A stretch of 64,000 bases of DNA from positions 40,831,459 to 40,895,458 of the forward strand of contig OX235265.1 in the NCBI GenBank assembly GCA_944472135.2. Reading direction: 5' to 3'. The notes beneath the pieces are model-generated. The model was not told where the DNA came from. It did no database searches and worked only from the letters and a program-made list of their open reading frames with translations. Position 1 is the stretch's first letter. Every line of letters starts with the position of its first letter. Origin of the DNA: Trichobilharzia regenti. Lineage: Eukaryota > Platyhelminthes > Trematoda > Strigeidida > Schistosomatidae. Of the stretch, positions 1 through 9,794 are shown piece by piece. Position numbers and translations under genes: made by a program.

Positions 1-369
1 AGGTAGAATAAGAGACTGGAAAAGCCTTTTCTGTATACAGAGTTCAGGGTTGTATTGATGAATTGCCAGCGCCTCCGCCATACACAAAGGTCGAAACCTG
101 ACGCCCTTTGTACCATTTGGCTTCATTTTGTAGATGATCTTGAAAAAGGACAATGTAAGACAATTACTAGCTCAATTCTCGAGCATTTGGTGAACTCAGA
201 TCACGTAGCTCCACCAGGGTCGTCTTTCAAGATCATTTACAAAATGAAGCCAAATGGTACAAAGGGCGTCAGGTTTCGACCTTTGTGTATGGCGGAGGCG
301 CTGGCAATTCATCAATACAACCCTGAACTCTGTATACAGAAAAGGCTTTTCCAGTCTCTTATTCTACCT
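1..369. repeat. Near-perfect palindrome, 145-bp arms, 79-bp spacer
   Basis: Base i pairs with base 370-i from 1/369 inward to 145/225; the only mismatch I find is at 133/237. The arms start at the window edge, so the structure may extend to the left. Both arms carry the same Penelope-like endonuclease C-terminal coding sequence, in opposite orientations. The near-identity of the arms implies a recent inverted duplication, gene conversion, or a snap-back assembly artefact. Confidence 0.9.
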
Positions 370-378
370 TGGTCTTAA
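146..378 (+). pseudogene. Penelope-like element endonuclease C-terminal fragment
   Basis: The plus-strand frame reads through a segment ending near AEALAIHQYNPELC and FQSLILPWS. The same pattern (SS-LEHL, then an II-K/R-P turn, then EA-AIH) recurs at 4131-4427, 21510-21779 and 31690-32010. The last of these sits directly after a visible YIGR GIY-YIG motif, which links the tail to PLE GIY-YIG endonucleases. No GIY-YIG core is present here, so this is a fragment. The open frame continues left through the inverted arm only because the palindrome happens to stay open; that part is not homologous coding sequence. Confidence 0.5.
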
Positions 379-1060
379 CCTCTTCACTAATCGTTCCATG
401 TAAAAAATTTTGATTTTTTTTGTTCTTAATTTTTAATTTTACTTTCAGTTTGCTTTTGCTTTAATAATTAATTCACTATTATCAATCTCATATGTTCTTT
501 GCGTACATTTTCACACCCTCTTGGCACTTGTTGAATTGACACTCAAATACCAACTTTATTCTCACTCAAGAGCAATTTTAACCTTATCAAACTTCTATCT
601 TTGTTCCGTTGAGTACCATGTAATTTACAAGTTTTAATTTTCACTTCTAAAGCCACTTATGATGAATCATATCAATTATGTCACCCCCTATTACGCAATA
701 ATAGACCAGTATACATATTTCTAAGTATAAATACGACTGTACAGCCTCTGAAGATGATTTCGTCGATAAAGCAAATTTTCTTCGCTGAATCTGTCTTTTA
801 TTTTTTTTTCAGAAAAATAATTATTGTACAGTGATGGGGTATACAGAAAATAGACTAATTTCAAGAGAATATTCTTAATGAACTGTTTACGAAACACTTT
901 CCTATTTTTAAATCCTAATAGTCGTGACTCTGCTAAATAAGAATTTTGCGATAAGACCATCAAAACACTTGAGAAATTCAGTTAAAGTGAGATTAGAATT
1001 CAAGTTGTACATAAATTAAAAACACCAGGAAATACACACAGGCCTTATATCAGTTTAATA
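379..1060. other. Intergenic, nothing recognised
   Basis: AT-rich sequence with T-runs. I see no coding potential, RNA gene or recognisable repeat. Confidence 0.5.
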
Positions 1061-1068
1061 GACATATT

Positions 1069-1612
1069 ATGTCATGTAAGAAACTAGCGAATACAATATT
1101 GTCAGACCCCGAGCATCCTCTCTATACGCAGCTCTCTCCTTGCATTTCATCGGGTAGAACTAGAAGCAGCTATAGGAGGCTATATACTAGGACTACCAAA
1201 TACGAAAACTCCACAATATCATATCTGGCACAGCTGTTATGTGATGAGAAATCCGTTAGGTATGACACGATCAACTTACTGCGGCACTCTAACAAATAGT
1301 CCCATTAGTTTTTGTTTTCCTTTCCTCGTTACTATTACACTGTTGTCCTCATCTTCTATCACACATCAACTTTATATTTCATATCCTGTGGTGCATTGTT
1401 TGAAATGTAAACGCTACGCTGTTTTTTTACAAATTTATCTTTTAATTTTTTGGTGTTGGTTTTTGTTTATTTATTTATTTTGATCTTAAAAATCTTATAA
1501 AATTTATGAGGTAATTAGATGCAATATATTGTAATGCACGCTGAAAATTCCATACCTGTATCACAAATACTATTTGGAATAAAGCTGTTATTATTATTAA
1601 TAATAATAATAG
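1069..1612 (+). pseudogene. LINE reverse-transcriptase C-terminal tail plus 3' UTR
   Basis: The 76-codon frame resembles the extreme C-terminus of CR1/L2-type LINE ORF2 proteins: a KLAN-I--DP-HPLY segment, a short spacer with S-GR, then RT-RY-NS. It is followed by about 290 bp of non-coding sequence ending in a TTATTATTA/AATAATAAT simple tail at about 1587-1612, as expected for a LINE 3' end. No polymerase motifs remain. The clade is uncertain. Confidence 0.4.
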
Positions 1613-2424
1613 AGTAAAAATATCATCTCTTAACGATTATCTTTTTACCTGTAATTTATTGGCTATATCATTTGACTTTTGCTAACTGGTCTCAGGTTCC
1701 TAACCTAATCCGTCTGCATCAACGCGCACAATTAGGTAGTATCATCACCAGGTGTCACAGGATAAGTATAGCTCATAGTCTGGTAAATGAAATAGATATC
1801 TGTTCCAGATAACTCACTTCTGACTAGCTAAACATCTCAATAGACAATGTAGTTATTTAGTTGTTAAAAGTTATAATATCACCGGAAATATTTTGATAGA
1901 CTGAGGAAGTCAGATAGCAGACTGAAAATGGGAAAGCCAATCATGTTTTGTTTTCATTGTAGCCAGAATCAATTTTCGCGGGATGTACGGAAAATGCTTG
2001 TCGGTAGTGTATATCAGTTGTTAATTTTAATTCAATGATAACTAACTGTAAGTTAATAATACCGACATCCGTAAATGTAAAAAGTTAACTCAAATTACAA
2101 AGGCTTATTTGATAAAGTGTTGAAAAAAGCTGCAGGTAGCATTTGGAGAAAATATAAAGGAAACTGAAGTTACTACTAAAGGTATCAGTTATCAGTTGGT
2201 AGACTTTCAAAGTTTTTAATTAATGACACAGTATTGTAATAAATATCACATGTCAACATCTAACGCCGAAACATCCGGTTGTTTCACTTGATAAACTTGG
2301 GTAACGCAGTAGGAACGGCTTTCCTAACAAATATGGAATTGCAACATTCTGTTTATATGCAAGTAAACACTACATAATAGATTGGAGAATAGAAGCGTAC
2401 TCTATATTTAATAGAGAAGATTTG
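1613..2424. other. Intergenic, nothing recognised
   Basis: AT-rich sequence without a supported gene or repeat. Confidence 0.45.
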
Positions 2425-2479
2425 TATCACAGGTGGATGATTTGTAATTAATAGTGTTCTCTGAGCTGGTTGGTTTAGT

Positions 2480-2525
2480 TGCGGAGCTTTCGTCGCACAC
2501 CTTTCTGGACAACATCTTCAGCGCA
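2480..2525 (-). ncRNA. Hammerhead-ribozyme-like motif in PLE terminus (sense copy)
   Basis: On the minus strand the core box CTGAAGA (2521-2515) and GAAA (2491-2488) are intact. The sequence after GAAA reads GCTC, giving an AGCU self-complementary stem III and a CTC cleavage triplet. Four bases upstream of the core (TGCG, 2525-2522) pair with CGCA just after the predicted cleavage site (2483-2480) as stem I. Stem II is plausible but has extra nucleotides next to the core. PLE-borne hammerheads are established; activity here is inference. Confidence 0.5.
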
Positions 2526-2681
2526 ATATTTAGCACAAAGTGAAATGATTTAAATTTTTCTTCATGAGTGATATAATTGCGTCTCCCTGTAACCATCTTT
2601 ACATCTGTATTGACCATTTTCTACTGACTTGGATTTTAAACTTTCTGGTCACCTGATGTACTTTTTTACTAGATGGTATAT

Positions 2682-2965
2682 TTAGTCTATATTAACGCGT
2701 TTGTTAAGTGCATTTTCGTTTGGGTACCAGGCTTCTAGGAATTCCCTGGCACTTTTGGTGTTTCCTCTGTCTAAGATTTCGACATTATCCCAATCAAATT
2801 GATGTCCATAATTGTCTATATGCATTAATACTAAAGAATCTATATCGTGTCTTTTCACGACTGATTTGTGTTCTTGGATTCTAATTCGAAAGGGACGCCC
2901 ACTTTGGCCGATGTAATGCTTGTTATAGTTCATACAATTTATTTTGTAAATGGTATTAAGTTTAT
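2682..2965 (-). pseudogene. PLE GIY-YIG endonuclease domain
   Basis: The minus-strand frame contains KHYIGQSGRPFRIRIQEHKS, the second half of a GIY-YIG nuclease with its conserved arginine-rich helix. It continues to a plausible domain end with an E--WYP-ENALN segment and a stop. Just upstream in the same frame NTIYKINC supplies the first strand and a cysteine. It is out of frame with the RT connector at 2962-3285, so the protein is broken. The family role is nicking DNA for target-primed reverse transcription. Confidence 0.75.
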
Positions 2966-3652
2966 CCCTTTTTTTCTGTCGGATCTTTCGGTTTGCATAA
3001 TATTGAATTAAGCGGCTTGACTGGCTTGTGTACTATATCTATATCAAACGGTTTCAGTATTCTAGCTGTTATTTCAGAGATATTTCTCATGTACGGTAGG
3101 ATGAATTTTCTTCTGGTCTCTGATGATGGTTTCTTGTTGGCGTTTTGATTTGACTTTAAACACTTTTTGATGAAATTTTGTGGATAACCATTTTTATTGA
3201 AGACCGTTTGTAGGTATTTTTCTTCCATTCTTTTCAACTCTGGAGTGCTGTAATGTGTTTGAACTCTTTTAAACAATGTCTGCACACAGTTTCGTTTGTG
3301 AGTGAGTAATTGGATTATTGCTAGTATAGTTGAGTATTTGATCAGTGCGCGTTGATTTTCTATATATTTGTGTTTCTAAATTTCCTGTGTTGGTTCTCCT
3401 GATTAAGACATCTAAAAATGGGATTTTGTTATCTAATTTTTCTTCTCTTGTGAATTTGATGTCTTCATATATTTTGTTTATTAATTTATGGGTATTATCA
3501 AATTCATTTCTTTTAATTATTACAAATGTATCATCAACGTAAAGAACCCAGATTTTCGGTTTAATTATAGGTAGAGCTATTAATTCTAATTTTTGCATAA
3601 CTGCTTCAGCTATTAATCCTACATATGTAAAGATGGTTACAGGGAGACGCAA
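2962..3652 (-). pseudogene. PLE reverse transcriptase, palm and connector fragment
   Basis: The upper part (3269-3652) carries GLIAEAVMQKLE followed by WVLYVDDTFVI, the RT catalytic motif with both aspartates, then the PFLDVLI segment seen after the active site in PLE RTs. The lower part (2962-3285) is a basic connector ending near LNSILCKPKDP. The two parts are in different frames and the N-terminal fingers are missing. Truncation is exactly at the inverted terminal repeat (about 3622-3640). Confidence 0.8.
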
Positions 3653-3702
3653 TTATATCACTCATGAAAAAAAATTAAATCATTTCACTTTATGTTGAAT
3701 AC

Positions 3703-3748
3703 TGCGCTGAAGATGTTGTCCAGAAAGGTGTGCGACGAAAGCTCCGCA
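3703..3748 (+). ncRNA. Hammerhead-ribozyme-like motif in PLE terminus (inverted copy)
   Basis: The plus strand has CTGAAGA at 3707-3713 and GAAA at 3737-3740, followed by GCTC with predicted cleavage after C3744. TGCG (3703-3706) pairs with CGCA (3745-3748) as stem I. Bases 3716-3719 (TTGT) and the CGAC before GAAA allow an imperfect stem II. It is the mirror partner of the motif at 2480-2525, and the core boxes of both are undamaged. Confidence 0.5.
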
Positions 3749-3852
3749 ACTAAACCAACCAGCTCAGAGAACACTATTAATTACTCTATATTTAATTTAA
3801 CTGTATATATTCTTCTCATTTAGACATTTAGAAAGCGAAAGGATTGAGCAGC

Positions 3853-4530
3853 TCTAGCTCTACTCTAATATACACGTAAAGCATTTTTATTACAATACAC
3901 CACAATCTACCAATCAAGTGGCGATATGTTTGTCAACAATAATTAATCAATATCAGCATGTCATGAAGCCTGATAATAACTACGATAGATAATTCAGACA
4001 AGTAAAGGGTAGAAATGATTACAACAATGATAATATGGAATTAAAGATTAGGCAGTTAGAAAAATAATAAAATAATTTGGACAATTACACTTTTTAAAGG
4101 TTCAGTGGCGAAGTAGTCCGGCTTATACATTCATGTAACAATGGTCAAAGTAAGGCAAGTGGTTGTACAAACTTCTTCTGAACACAGAGGTTTGGCTTCT
4201 TCAGCTGTATGAAGAAGACGAACTAGCAAAGCAAAATTAAGACTAATAGGAATGCGATAAATAATTTTAAGTGCTGTATTAACATCAGCTTTATACCCAC
4301 TATATAAAAGATGTGCTAAAACAGAGCTACGAACAGATCTTGTCTGTCCCTTGCTTAACCATGTTGGATGATGTTTGGAAATACGATGATAATTATCTGT
4401 CTTGGTTACTATCATGCCACATGACATGTTGATATTGATTAATTATTGTTGACAAACATATCGCCACTTGATTGGTAGATTGTTGTTTATTGTAATAAAA
4501 ATGCTATATATATTAGAGTAGAGCCAGAGA
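3853..4530. mobile_element. Foldback element with about 120-bp inverted arms, PLE-derived
   Basis: The left arm (about 3853-3985) and right arm (about 4410-4530) are inverted copies with scattered substitutions; the longest exact block surrounds GGCGATATGTTTGTCAACAA. The inner part encodes a PLE endonuclease tail on the minus strand. This resembles the inverted terminal organisation at 2425-3790 but uses a different terminal sequence, suggesting a second PLE family or a non-autonomous derivative. Confidence 0.75.
4131..4427 (-). pseudogene. PLE endonuclease C-terminal fragment inside foldback
   Basis: The minus-strand frame includes HHPTWLSKGQTRSVRSSVLAHL, which aligns by eye with the segment after the YIG motif in PLE endonucleases, followed by A-KIIYR and the EEA motif. 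The catalytic GIY-YIG portion is missing. The open frame extends into the right inverted arm. Confidence 0.5.
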
Positions 4531-5060
4531 TGAGGATCTAATTAAAAAGTAAATCTTTCTTCGTTCAGTCCTTTTACTTTCTGAAAGTATAATCGTCCTT
4601 ACTGTATGAAAAAGCTGATATCCTCATTTCTCATTTTTCAAATCACCAGTACCATCGACACTCAAATTAACAAAATATCCCAAAAATGCATACGAGTAAC
4701 TATCAGCCAATATTCGCTTCAAAAAATTTAACTCAAAAACCTTTTAAAATCAAAATGAAACCGTCATTTCAAAACAGCTTCCAACAAAAAATAAACTATG
4801 TTTGTAAATTTAAAAATCAACTTACCAACATCAGCCATACAAAAACTACTAATAGCACTTTCAAAAGTTGGTTCTTCAACACAACCAGAACAACGAAGCC
4901 CTAAAAGTTATCAAAGAAATACACATTTCATTAATATACTATGAAAACAAAATTATATACTTCTAAACCCTGTAAACATGAACACATGTCTTGACCCTAA
5001 AGTAACGTAGAATATTTCACCACTTTTGTTTCTTAGTATCTTGGAAATATTTCAAAAACG
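4531..5060. other. Intergenic, nothing recognised
   Basis: AT-rich. A 72-codon Lys/Asn/Thr-rich open frame at 4686-4904 has no recognisable motif and looks like chance. Confidence 0.4.
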
Positions 5061-5974
5061 TCTGTCTTAAATAAAGAAAATTAAATAATCAGCATCCCAG
5101 CTAGAAGGTCTGGATTTCACAGATGATATATTTCTAATGTCACACAAACTCAAAGACTCGAAAACCAACAAACTAGCTGAAGAGACTAGCTAAGGAGACA
5201 GGACTCCAGGTGAGCACAGAGAAGACGGAAGTGATGAAGATGACCGACGAACCACCACCACCACAACAACAACAGACAGCACCAATCACCATCAACGGGA
5301 GAGATTTAACAAAGGTTACTTCCTGCCTCCACTTATCTAGAAACCATCGTTTCACTTACAAGCGGAACGGGTGAAGACGTTGGAGCCAGCCTGCCTGAAT
5401 CGGAAAAGCAAGATAAGCCCTCGTCAATCGGAAGCCAATTTGGAAGTCTTCTTCACTCCACCTCAGCATAAACAACAAGATTTGGATTTTCAACACAAAT
5501 GAGAAATCGGTTTTTCTATACTAGTCAAAAACTTGCAGTGAGTGTCAGGAAAAGGATTTCCAACAGGTTGAAAACTTCTATAAACAGCTGCCCTCTTCGC
5601 TCTATTGTGAAGATGAAATGACCGGCCAGAAAGAATCAACAACAAGAAACTCTGGCTGGGAACAAACCAACCAAGAGCCAATCACTCAACAAATATATTG
5701 GGAGAAAGTGGAGATGGATTGGGCACACGCTGAGGATGTCGTCGAATGACATCGCGTAACAGGCCATTTTCGGAGTGGAATCGTAATAAAATGCGACGAG
5801 TGTTTCGTCAGTGAAAGGGCAAATTGGAGGAGATCACACGAGGAGAAGATGAGAGATTATGGGCAATCGTCGACCCAAGTGAAGAGGATGGCAGAAAATG
5901 GAAGAAAGTGGAGATGTGTTGTTGAAGCCTCATATTCCGCTTGGAACCCAAGGGAACAATAATAATAATAATCC
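5061..5974 (+). mobile_element. Degraded RTE-2 type LINE, 3' part
   Basis: A frameshifted relic. An LDFTDDI--MSHKLKD segment at about 5110-5160 corresponds to the RT F/YADD box. It is followed by TGLQVSTEKTEV-K, a CAACAACAA-rich stretch, and the TQALRW-R C-terminal region. The end at about 5935-5974 reads GAAGCCTCATATTCCGCTTGGAACCCAAGG then AATAATAAT, matching the tails of the copies at 18889, 29905 and 49786. Multiple stops and indels show age. Confidence 0.7.
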
Positions 5975-6506
5975 CATCCAACTGAAACTACCTATTTAAA
6001 AAACAGGTGGTCTAAATTCAATGTCCGAAAAATAGTTAGTGAAATAATATTGTCACCTGATTTTCTTACTCAGAAATTACTTCGACAACTGAAAACCCAA
6101 ATGATATTAATTGAGTGAATATAAATCTAAAGCATAATCTGTTTTTCATCTAAACAGAAGAACATTTTATTCAAAGGTATTAATTAAAAATACAGAATTA
6201 TTACTAAAAACGAGCTCTTGAAATTTGATGATGATAATAATAATGTAAAATGCTGTCAACTCTTGAGAAGAAAATAAGACTCTACTATTCACTACTCTCA
6301 TTTTGCGTATACAAAGCCACTTGTTTGAAAAAGTATTCTCAGTCGAAGTGTTTAAGTTTTAAGTTCTCAAATAGTCTTTCAGCACTACTCCATGTAGACA
6401 AAGAACTGAGCATCTGTTAACTTAAGTCTTTCCACCAAAACAATAAGAAAAGATATAATAATGTAGATGAATTTCTTCAAACTTATTTCATTATTTAATT
6501 CAATTT
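5975..6506. other. Intergenic, nothing recognised
   Basis: AT-rich with short ATAATAAT runs; no supported feature. Confidence 0.4.
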
Positions 6507-6695
6507 AGATTTTCCTGTCGATTGATTGGACCGAAGTGTTCAGTCTCAGATGGGTACTGAGTCTGAGCTTCGGTGGGAAAACCATCACCCACTGTGGAAT
6601 GTAGGTGTGTTCAGACGGCGAGTCACAAATGGGACAAAATGCGCTTCCTCGATTCCACTGCTAGACACCAACCAACTGACTAATCTCAGTATTTC
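6507..6695 (+). mobile_element. Sm-alpha-like SINE, degraded
   Basis: Shares the GATTGATTGGACCGAAGTG start, the CTTCGGTGGGAA block and the ATTCCACTGCTAG 3' part with the better copy at 29225-29400. The hammerhead core is destroyed: the CTGACGA box is now CGGCGA and GAAA has become AAAA. It retains family identity but no predicted ribozyme. Confidence 0.65.
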
Positions 6696-6699
6696 CAGC

Positions 6700-7999
6700 T
6701 ATTATTTGCGGAATCCTTTTGTTTTACTTTAGGATACCCTCTTAGTTTGAACTGTAGACCACAATATAAATTTGTTGAATAGATGCGATATGCGCGTTAT
6801 TTGTAGTTTACAAGTTGATCGAAGACAATATTTTGTCTCATTGATTGCGGAATTTTGATTGGTAGGAGTAAAAATGACTAGATGAAGTGATAATGAAAAG
6901 CATTAACCAACAAAAATAAGCGTATTTCCACTTATTTAAGAATTAAAACAGCAATGTAAGAGGAAAATTGTTCTATTGAGTCTCTTTTTTATTAAAGCAA
7001 CTCTTGTACACTGGCGCTCCTAGCCGACTAACATTCATAATGAAATTGTGTGTTAAAGAGATGACCTGCTGTTAACCTGAGGCTTTTTTAGAACAAAAGT
7101 TAATGCATTAACGCATATAAAACTGTTTAATTTCTGTTCCATGATTTGGTAACATAATATTTTACTAGATAGTCAAAGTGTATTATGACTATTAATGTGA
7201 GACATGGAGAACCGCTCGAATCGAGTTGATCATGTATAATTTAATAATATCAAACATATGAGTACAACGATTAATTTGGTAGCAGTAAAAAGAGGCAGAT
7301 TGTTATTATTAAAAGTAACTACTTGCTTTCTCAGTTGGTTGTTTCACTCTGATGTCATCAAAACCCATGTAAAGACTCACAAAAGATAACTATTTTACAC
7401 TGTTACTGAAATAAACTATTTACGAAGAATGACTTATGACCTTTACTCATGAAATTTCAAGAACAGTTTACGTAGTAAATCTCTGAAGGCACCGAGGGTG
7501 ATCTCAGATAGTATCATGGCATAGTTTAGTTTCAGGAATGGGTTATTCTTTGTAGCCAAGCAACGTTTAAGATATGTATGGGGTTAAGGTTAGGAGTACG
7601 CTTAGTTTGTGATTAAGAGCAATGTCAGTCTATTACTTATGTTTAAAGTTAGAGTTATAGTTGGTTAAGGATTTATGGTTTATTACTAGATAAAGTGAGT
7701 GTTTCCTGAAGTCTGGATTGTGCAGAATTTCAGGGATTGTTACCCTGTACAGAGTACCTGTTTCCATTCATTTGTTCATCTTAAATATATTTTTTAATCA
7801 ATAATGTCTTGCTGATATACAGGTATTTTGGTCAGCTTTTCAAAGTCATTCGGTAGGTCGTTCATCTGTGTAGCATTGTGAGCTATCAAACAATCAACAT
7901 GATAAAGTAGTCTACACATTCTTCAATATATTTGCCGATTTCTTGAATAGTTCAACAATCTTGAAAAAAAATTAACTTCAGTAAACTGATTAAAAAATG
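6700..7999. other. Intergenic, nothing recognised
   Basis: Long AT-rich stretch with no coding frame, RNA gene or repeat that I recognise. Confidence 0.4.
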
Positions 8000-8810
8000 G
8001 TCATTAGAACAAAGAATATTATTTTCGATAGCTTCCTCATCAGGTTCTACAGTTATGTATCCATAATAATGAATGAATTAGTGATATTGACAACAATAAT
8101 GTTTAAATAACATCTACATTCAAAATAGTTTTATGTTGATGCATAATATCAAGCTTACAGATACTACTGATATTAGATGGTTAGAGGCGATCAGCAAGAA
8201 GTTTTGTATCTAGGTTTCGTGATAGTTGCAACTCACCAATCACCAAGGCGTATCTACAACCTTGAACGAACTCATGTCCCTTCTGAGATTCAGATATCCG
8301 TCACCCAGTGCTGCAGTCAGAGACATTACCACTGAGCTATTCGGGCTTGCGAATGAACTCCTCGATGACTGTATTGAATATTTTGGATTGGACATTAGTA
8401 ACTAGTGTAATTGGTCTAGTCCTATGTTGCAGATATGCCTTGCTGACTGGTGAGTACGAACTAGCACGAAACCTAGTAGGTCCAAGGCTTCCTGTGGCCG
8501 ATTGCCTCCAACCATCTAATATCAACGATTCAAAGTGCACGGTGATGGCAAGCCACATAGAATGGTAGTCATATTGCAAACCTGACTGATAGAATTCAGT
8601 CTGCTCCAAATAAAGGACTAGGCACATTACACTAGTTACTAACTAGTGTCCAATCAAACGATGCTATTGAACTGCAATCTATTCATATTATTGATTCGAT
8701 GTTATTTAAATATCTCAGTATTGTCAATAACCCTAATTATTTCATCATTACCGATATATAACTGTAGAACCTGATGAAGAAGTTATCGAGAAGAATATTC
8801 TTCCTTCATT
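8000..8810. mobile_element. Nested inverted composite: SINE-C pair inside PLE-like inverted ends
   Basis: The outer arms are about 8005-8170 (minus) and 8665-8805 (plus), related inverted copies of a sequence also seen on the minus strand at 21250-21445. Inside are a minus-oriented SINE-C head (8175-8345) and plus-oriented SINE-C body sequence (8430-8650), also inverted to each other. The outer ends carry a CTGATGA box with GAAA on the left arm and GAGA on the right. The whole could fold into one long hairpin. Confidence 0.65.
8005..8049 (-). ncRNA. Hammerhead-like core in repeat end
   Basis: On the minus strand CTGATGA (8043-8037) is followed by a 10-nt stem-loop-sized spacer and an intact GAAA (8026-8023). 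TAGAAC before the core (8049-8044) can pair with GTTCTA (8010-8005) beyond a possible cleavage triplet. Stem II is very short (about 2 bp) and stem I would contain a bulge, so this may be a relic. The partner arm at 8771-8791 has GAGA instead of GAAA and should be dead. Confidence 0.35.
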
Positions 8811-9267
8811 AATCAGTCTTCAGATAACATTGATTACTGATTAAAATTATCTGTGAAAGTCAACCTCTGGACATTAATCTGATGCTCAGTATTGACTAAC
8901 TTCATGATGATTCCTTTAAATATCATTGATTATTCGTAACCGATGGAGTGTACAAATTCAGGTGTGAAAACAGTTATTCACTGCTGACAAAGAATCAAAG
9001 AGGCAATACATTCTAAGGTGTAGGGGCCTGGAGAATAAAAGTCAGGTTATACACAGCGAAAGAAGTGCTGGAAATCTCAAAATCCTTAGGTCAAGCTCTC
9101 ATCGACTTTTGGATTAAGCTGTGCTGAGTGACCATAATTTATCAAAAAACAATTGTCTGCTATTACATTTTTCAATGGATTTTTGGCTGATATAATATAT
9201 ATATGTATATGCGTAATATCTCGATAAAAATGTCCCGATATCAGTTGAATACTCATAAACTCAATAA
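8811..9267. other. Intergenic, nothing recognised
   Basis: No supported gene or repeat; a short TATA-type microsatellite occurs near 9196. Confidence 0.4.
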
Positions 9268-9280
9268 CACTACTGATATT

Positions 9281-9497
9281 TTTTTCCTTCACGTTCCCCC
9301 GTGGAACATAGGGCTTCAAGATAGTGGCTTGGAGTTTCTGTAGCAGTATTTATTTTACAGGATGGGGTTGCCCAACCTTTTCTCTTTACCAGGATTATTT
9401 CTGGCTTAGGGAAGTAAAGGAGTGCGTCTGTGGCCGGGGATCGAACCCCGGACCATGTGCATGGTCGGCGAGCGTCCTAACAGCTATTCCACCGACG
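9281..9497 (-). mobile_element. SINE-A, tRNA-derived head, with 13-bp TSD
   Basis: On the minus strand the head begins GTGCGTCGGTGG and has a box-B-like GGGTTCGATCCCC and a closing GACGCAC that mirrors the start, a tRNA-like acceptor stem. The body ends in GAAGCCCTATGTTCCAC then GGGAACGTGAAGG and a short A-run. Direct repeats of CACTACTGATATT at 9268-9280 and 9498-9510 flank it exactly, proving retroposition. The T-loop is abnormal, so this is a SINE head, not a functional tRNA. Confidence 0.9.
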
Positions 9498-9629
9498 CAC
9501 TACTGATATTATCTTTCTATAATAATTTCTTTGATAAAACACATTGATACAACAGGATTGTTCACCGACGACGATTCAAGCACAATCTGTTAGTAAACGA
9601 AACTCCATCCTTCCATATTAATTTACGCA

Positions 9630-9790
9630 CTGTATGTGTCGTATAGTGGAAAGCTAGTATTTAATGGAAGACGTTTCGAACACAATGTGTTGTTCATAGT
9701 AGCAATCGATATGATTATGAATAACACAATGTGTTCGAAACGTCATCCATCAAATTATACCTTTCCACTGTACGATGTATCCAGTAAATA
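9630..9790. repeat. Palindromic short repeat (GAAACGTC family)
   Basis: Arms of about 55 bp (about 9645-9700 and 9716-9775) are inverted copies; each includes AACACA-TGTGTTCGAAACGTC or its complement. Related half or whole copies are at 25030-25070, 35372-35455 and 38245-38335, and the flank ending AATGCCCAAGTTTTA is shared. The GAAACGTC string resembles PLE hammerhead 3' boxes, but I find no CTGANGA box upstream. Confidence 0.7.
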
Positions 9791-9794
9791 AATT

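Larger units (their letters stand above)
2425..3790 (-). mobile_element. Penelope-like element with inverted terminal repeats
   Basis: A 5'-truncated PLE lies on the minus strand between two inverted copies, about 165 bp each, of the same terminal sequence (about 2425-2610 and 3622-3790). In element order the interior encodes an RT fragment with a YVDD active site, a connector, and a GIY-YIG endonuclease. The right-hand repeat joins directly onto the truncated RT, which fits the inverted pseudo-LTR arrangement known for Penelope elements. Each repeat carries a hammerhead-like core, annotated separately. Frames are interrupted, so this copy is dead. Confidence 0.8.

Noticed and set aside
5173..5355. 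Minus-strand Cys/Gly-rich peptide (also at 30197-30438)
   Set aside because: Antisense of the CAACAACAA-rich stretch in RTE-2.
9420..9497. Genuine tRNA gene on the minus strand
   Set aside because: Acceptor-like ends and box B are present, but the T-arm loop has the wrong length, the anticodon arm is poor, and the unit is the head of a TSD-flanked SINE. The same holds for 18130, 26566, 35296 and 37828.
9640..9780. Hammerhead ribozyme in the GAAACGTC palindromes
   Set aside because: The GAAACGTC string and a stem-II-like hairpin exist, but no CTGANGA box is found at the required distance in any copy.
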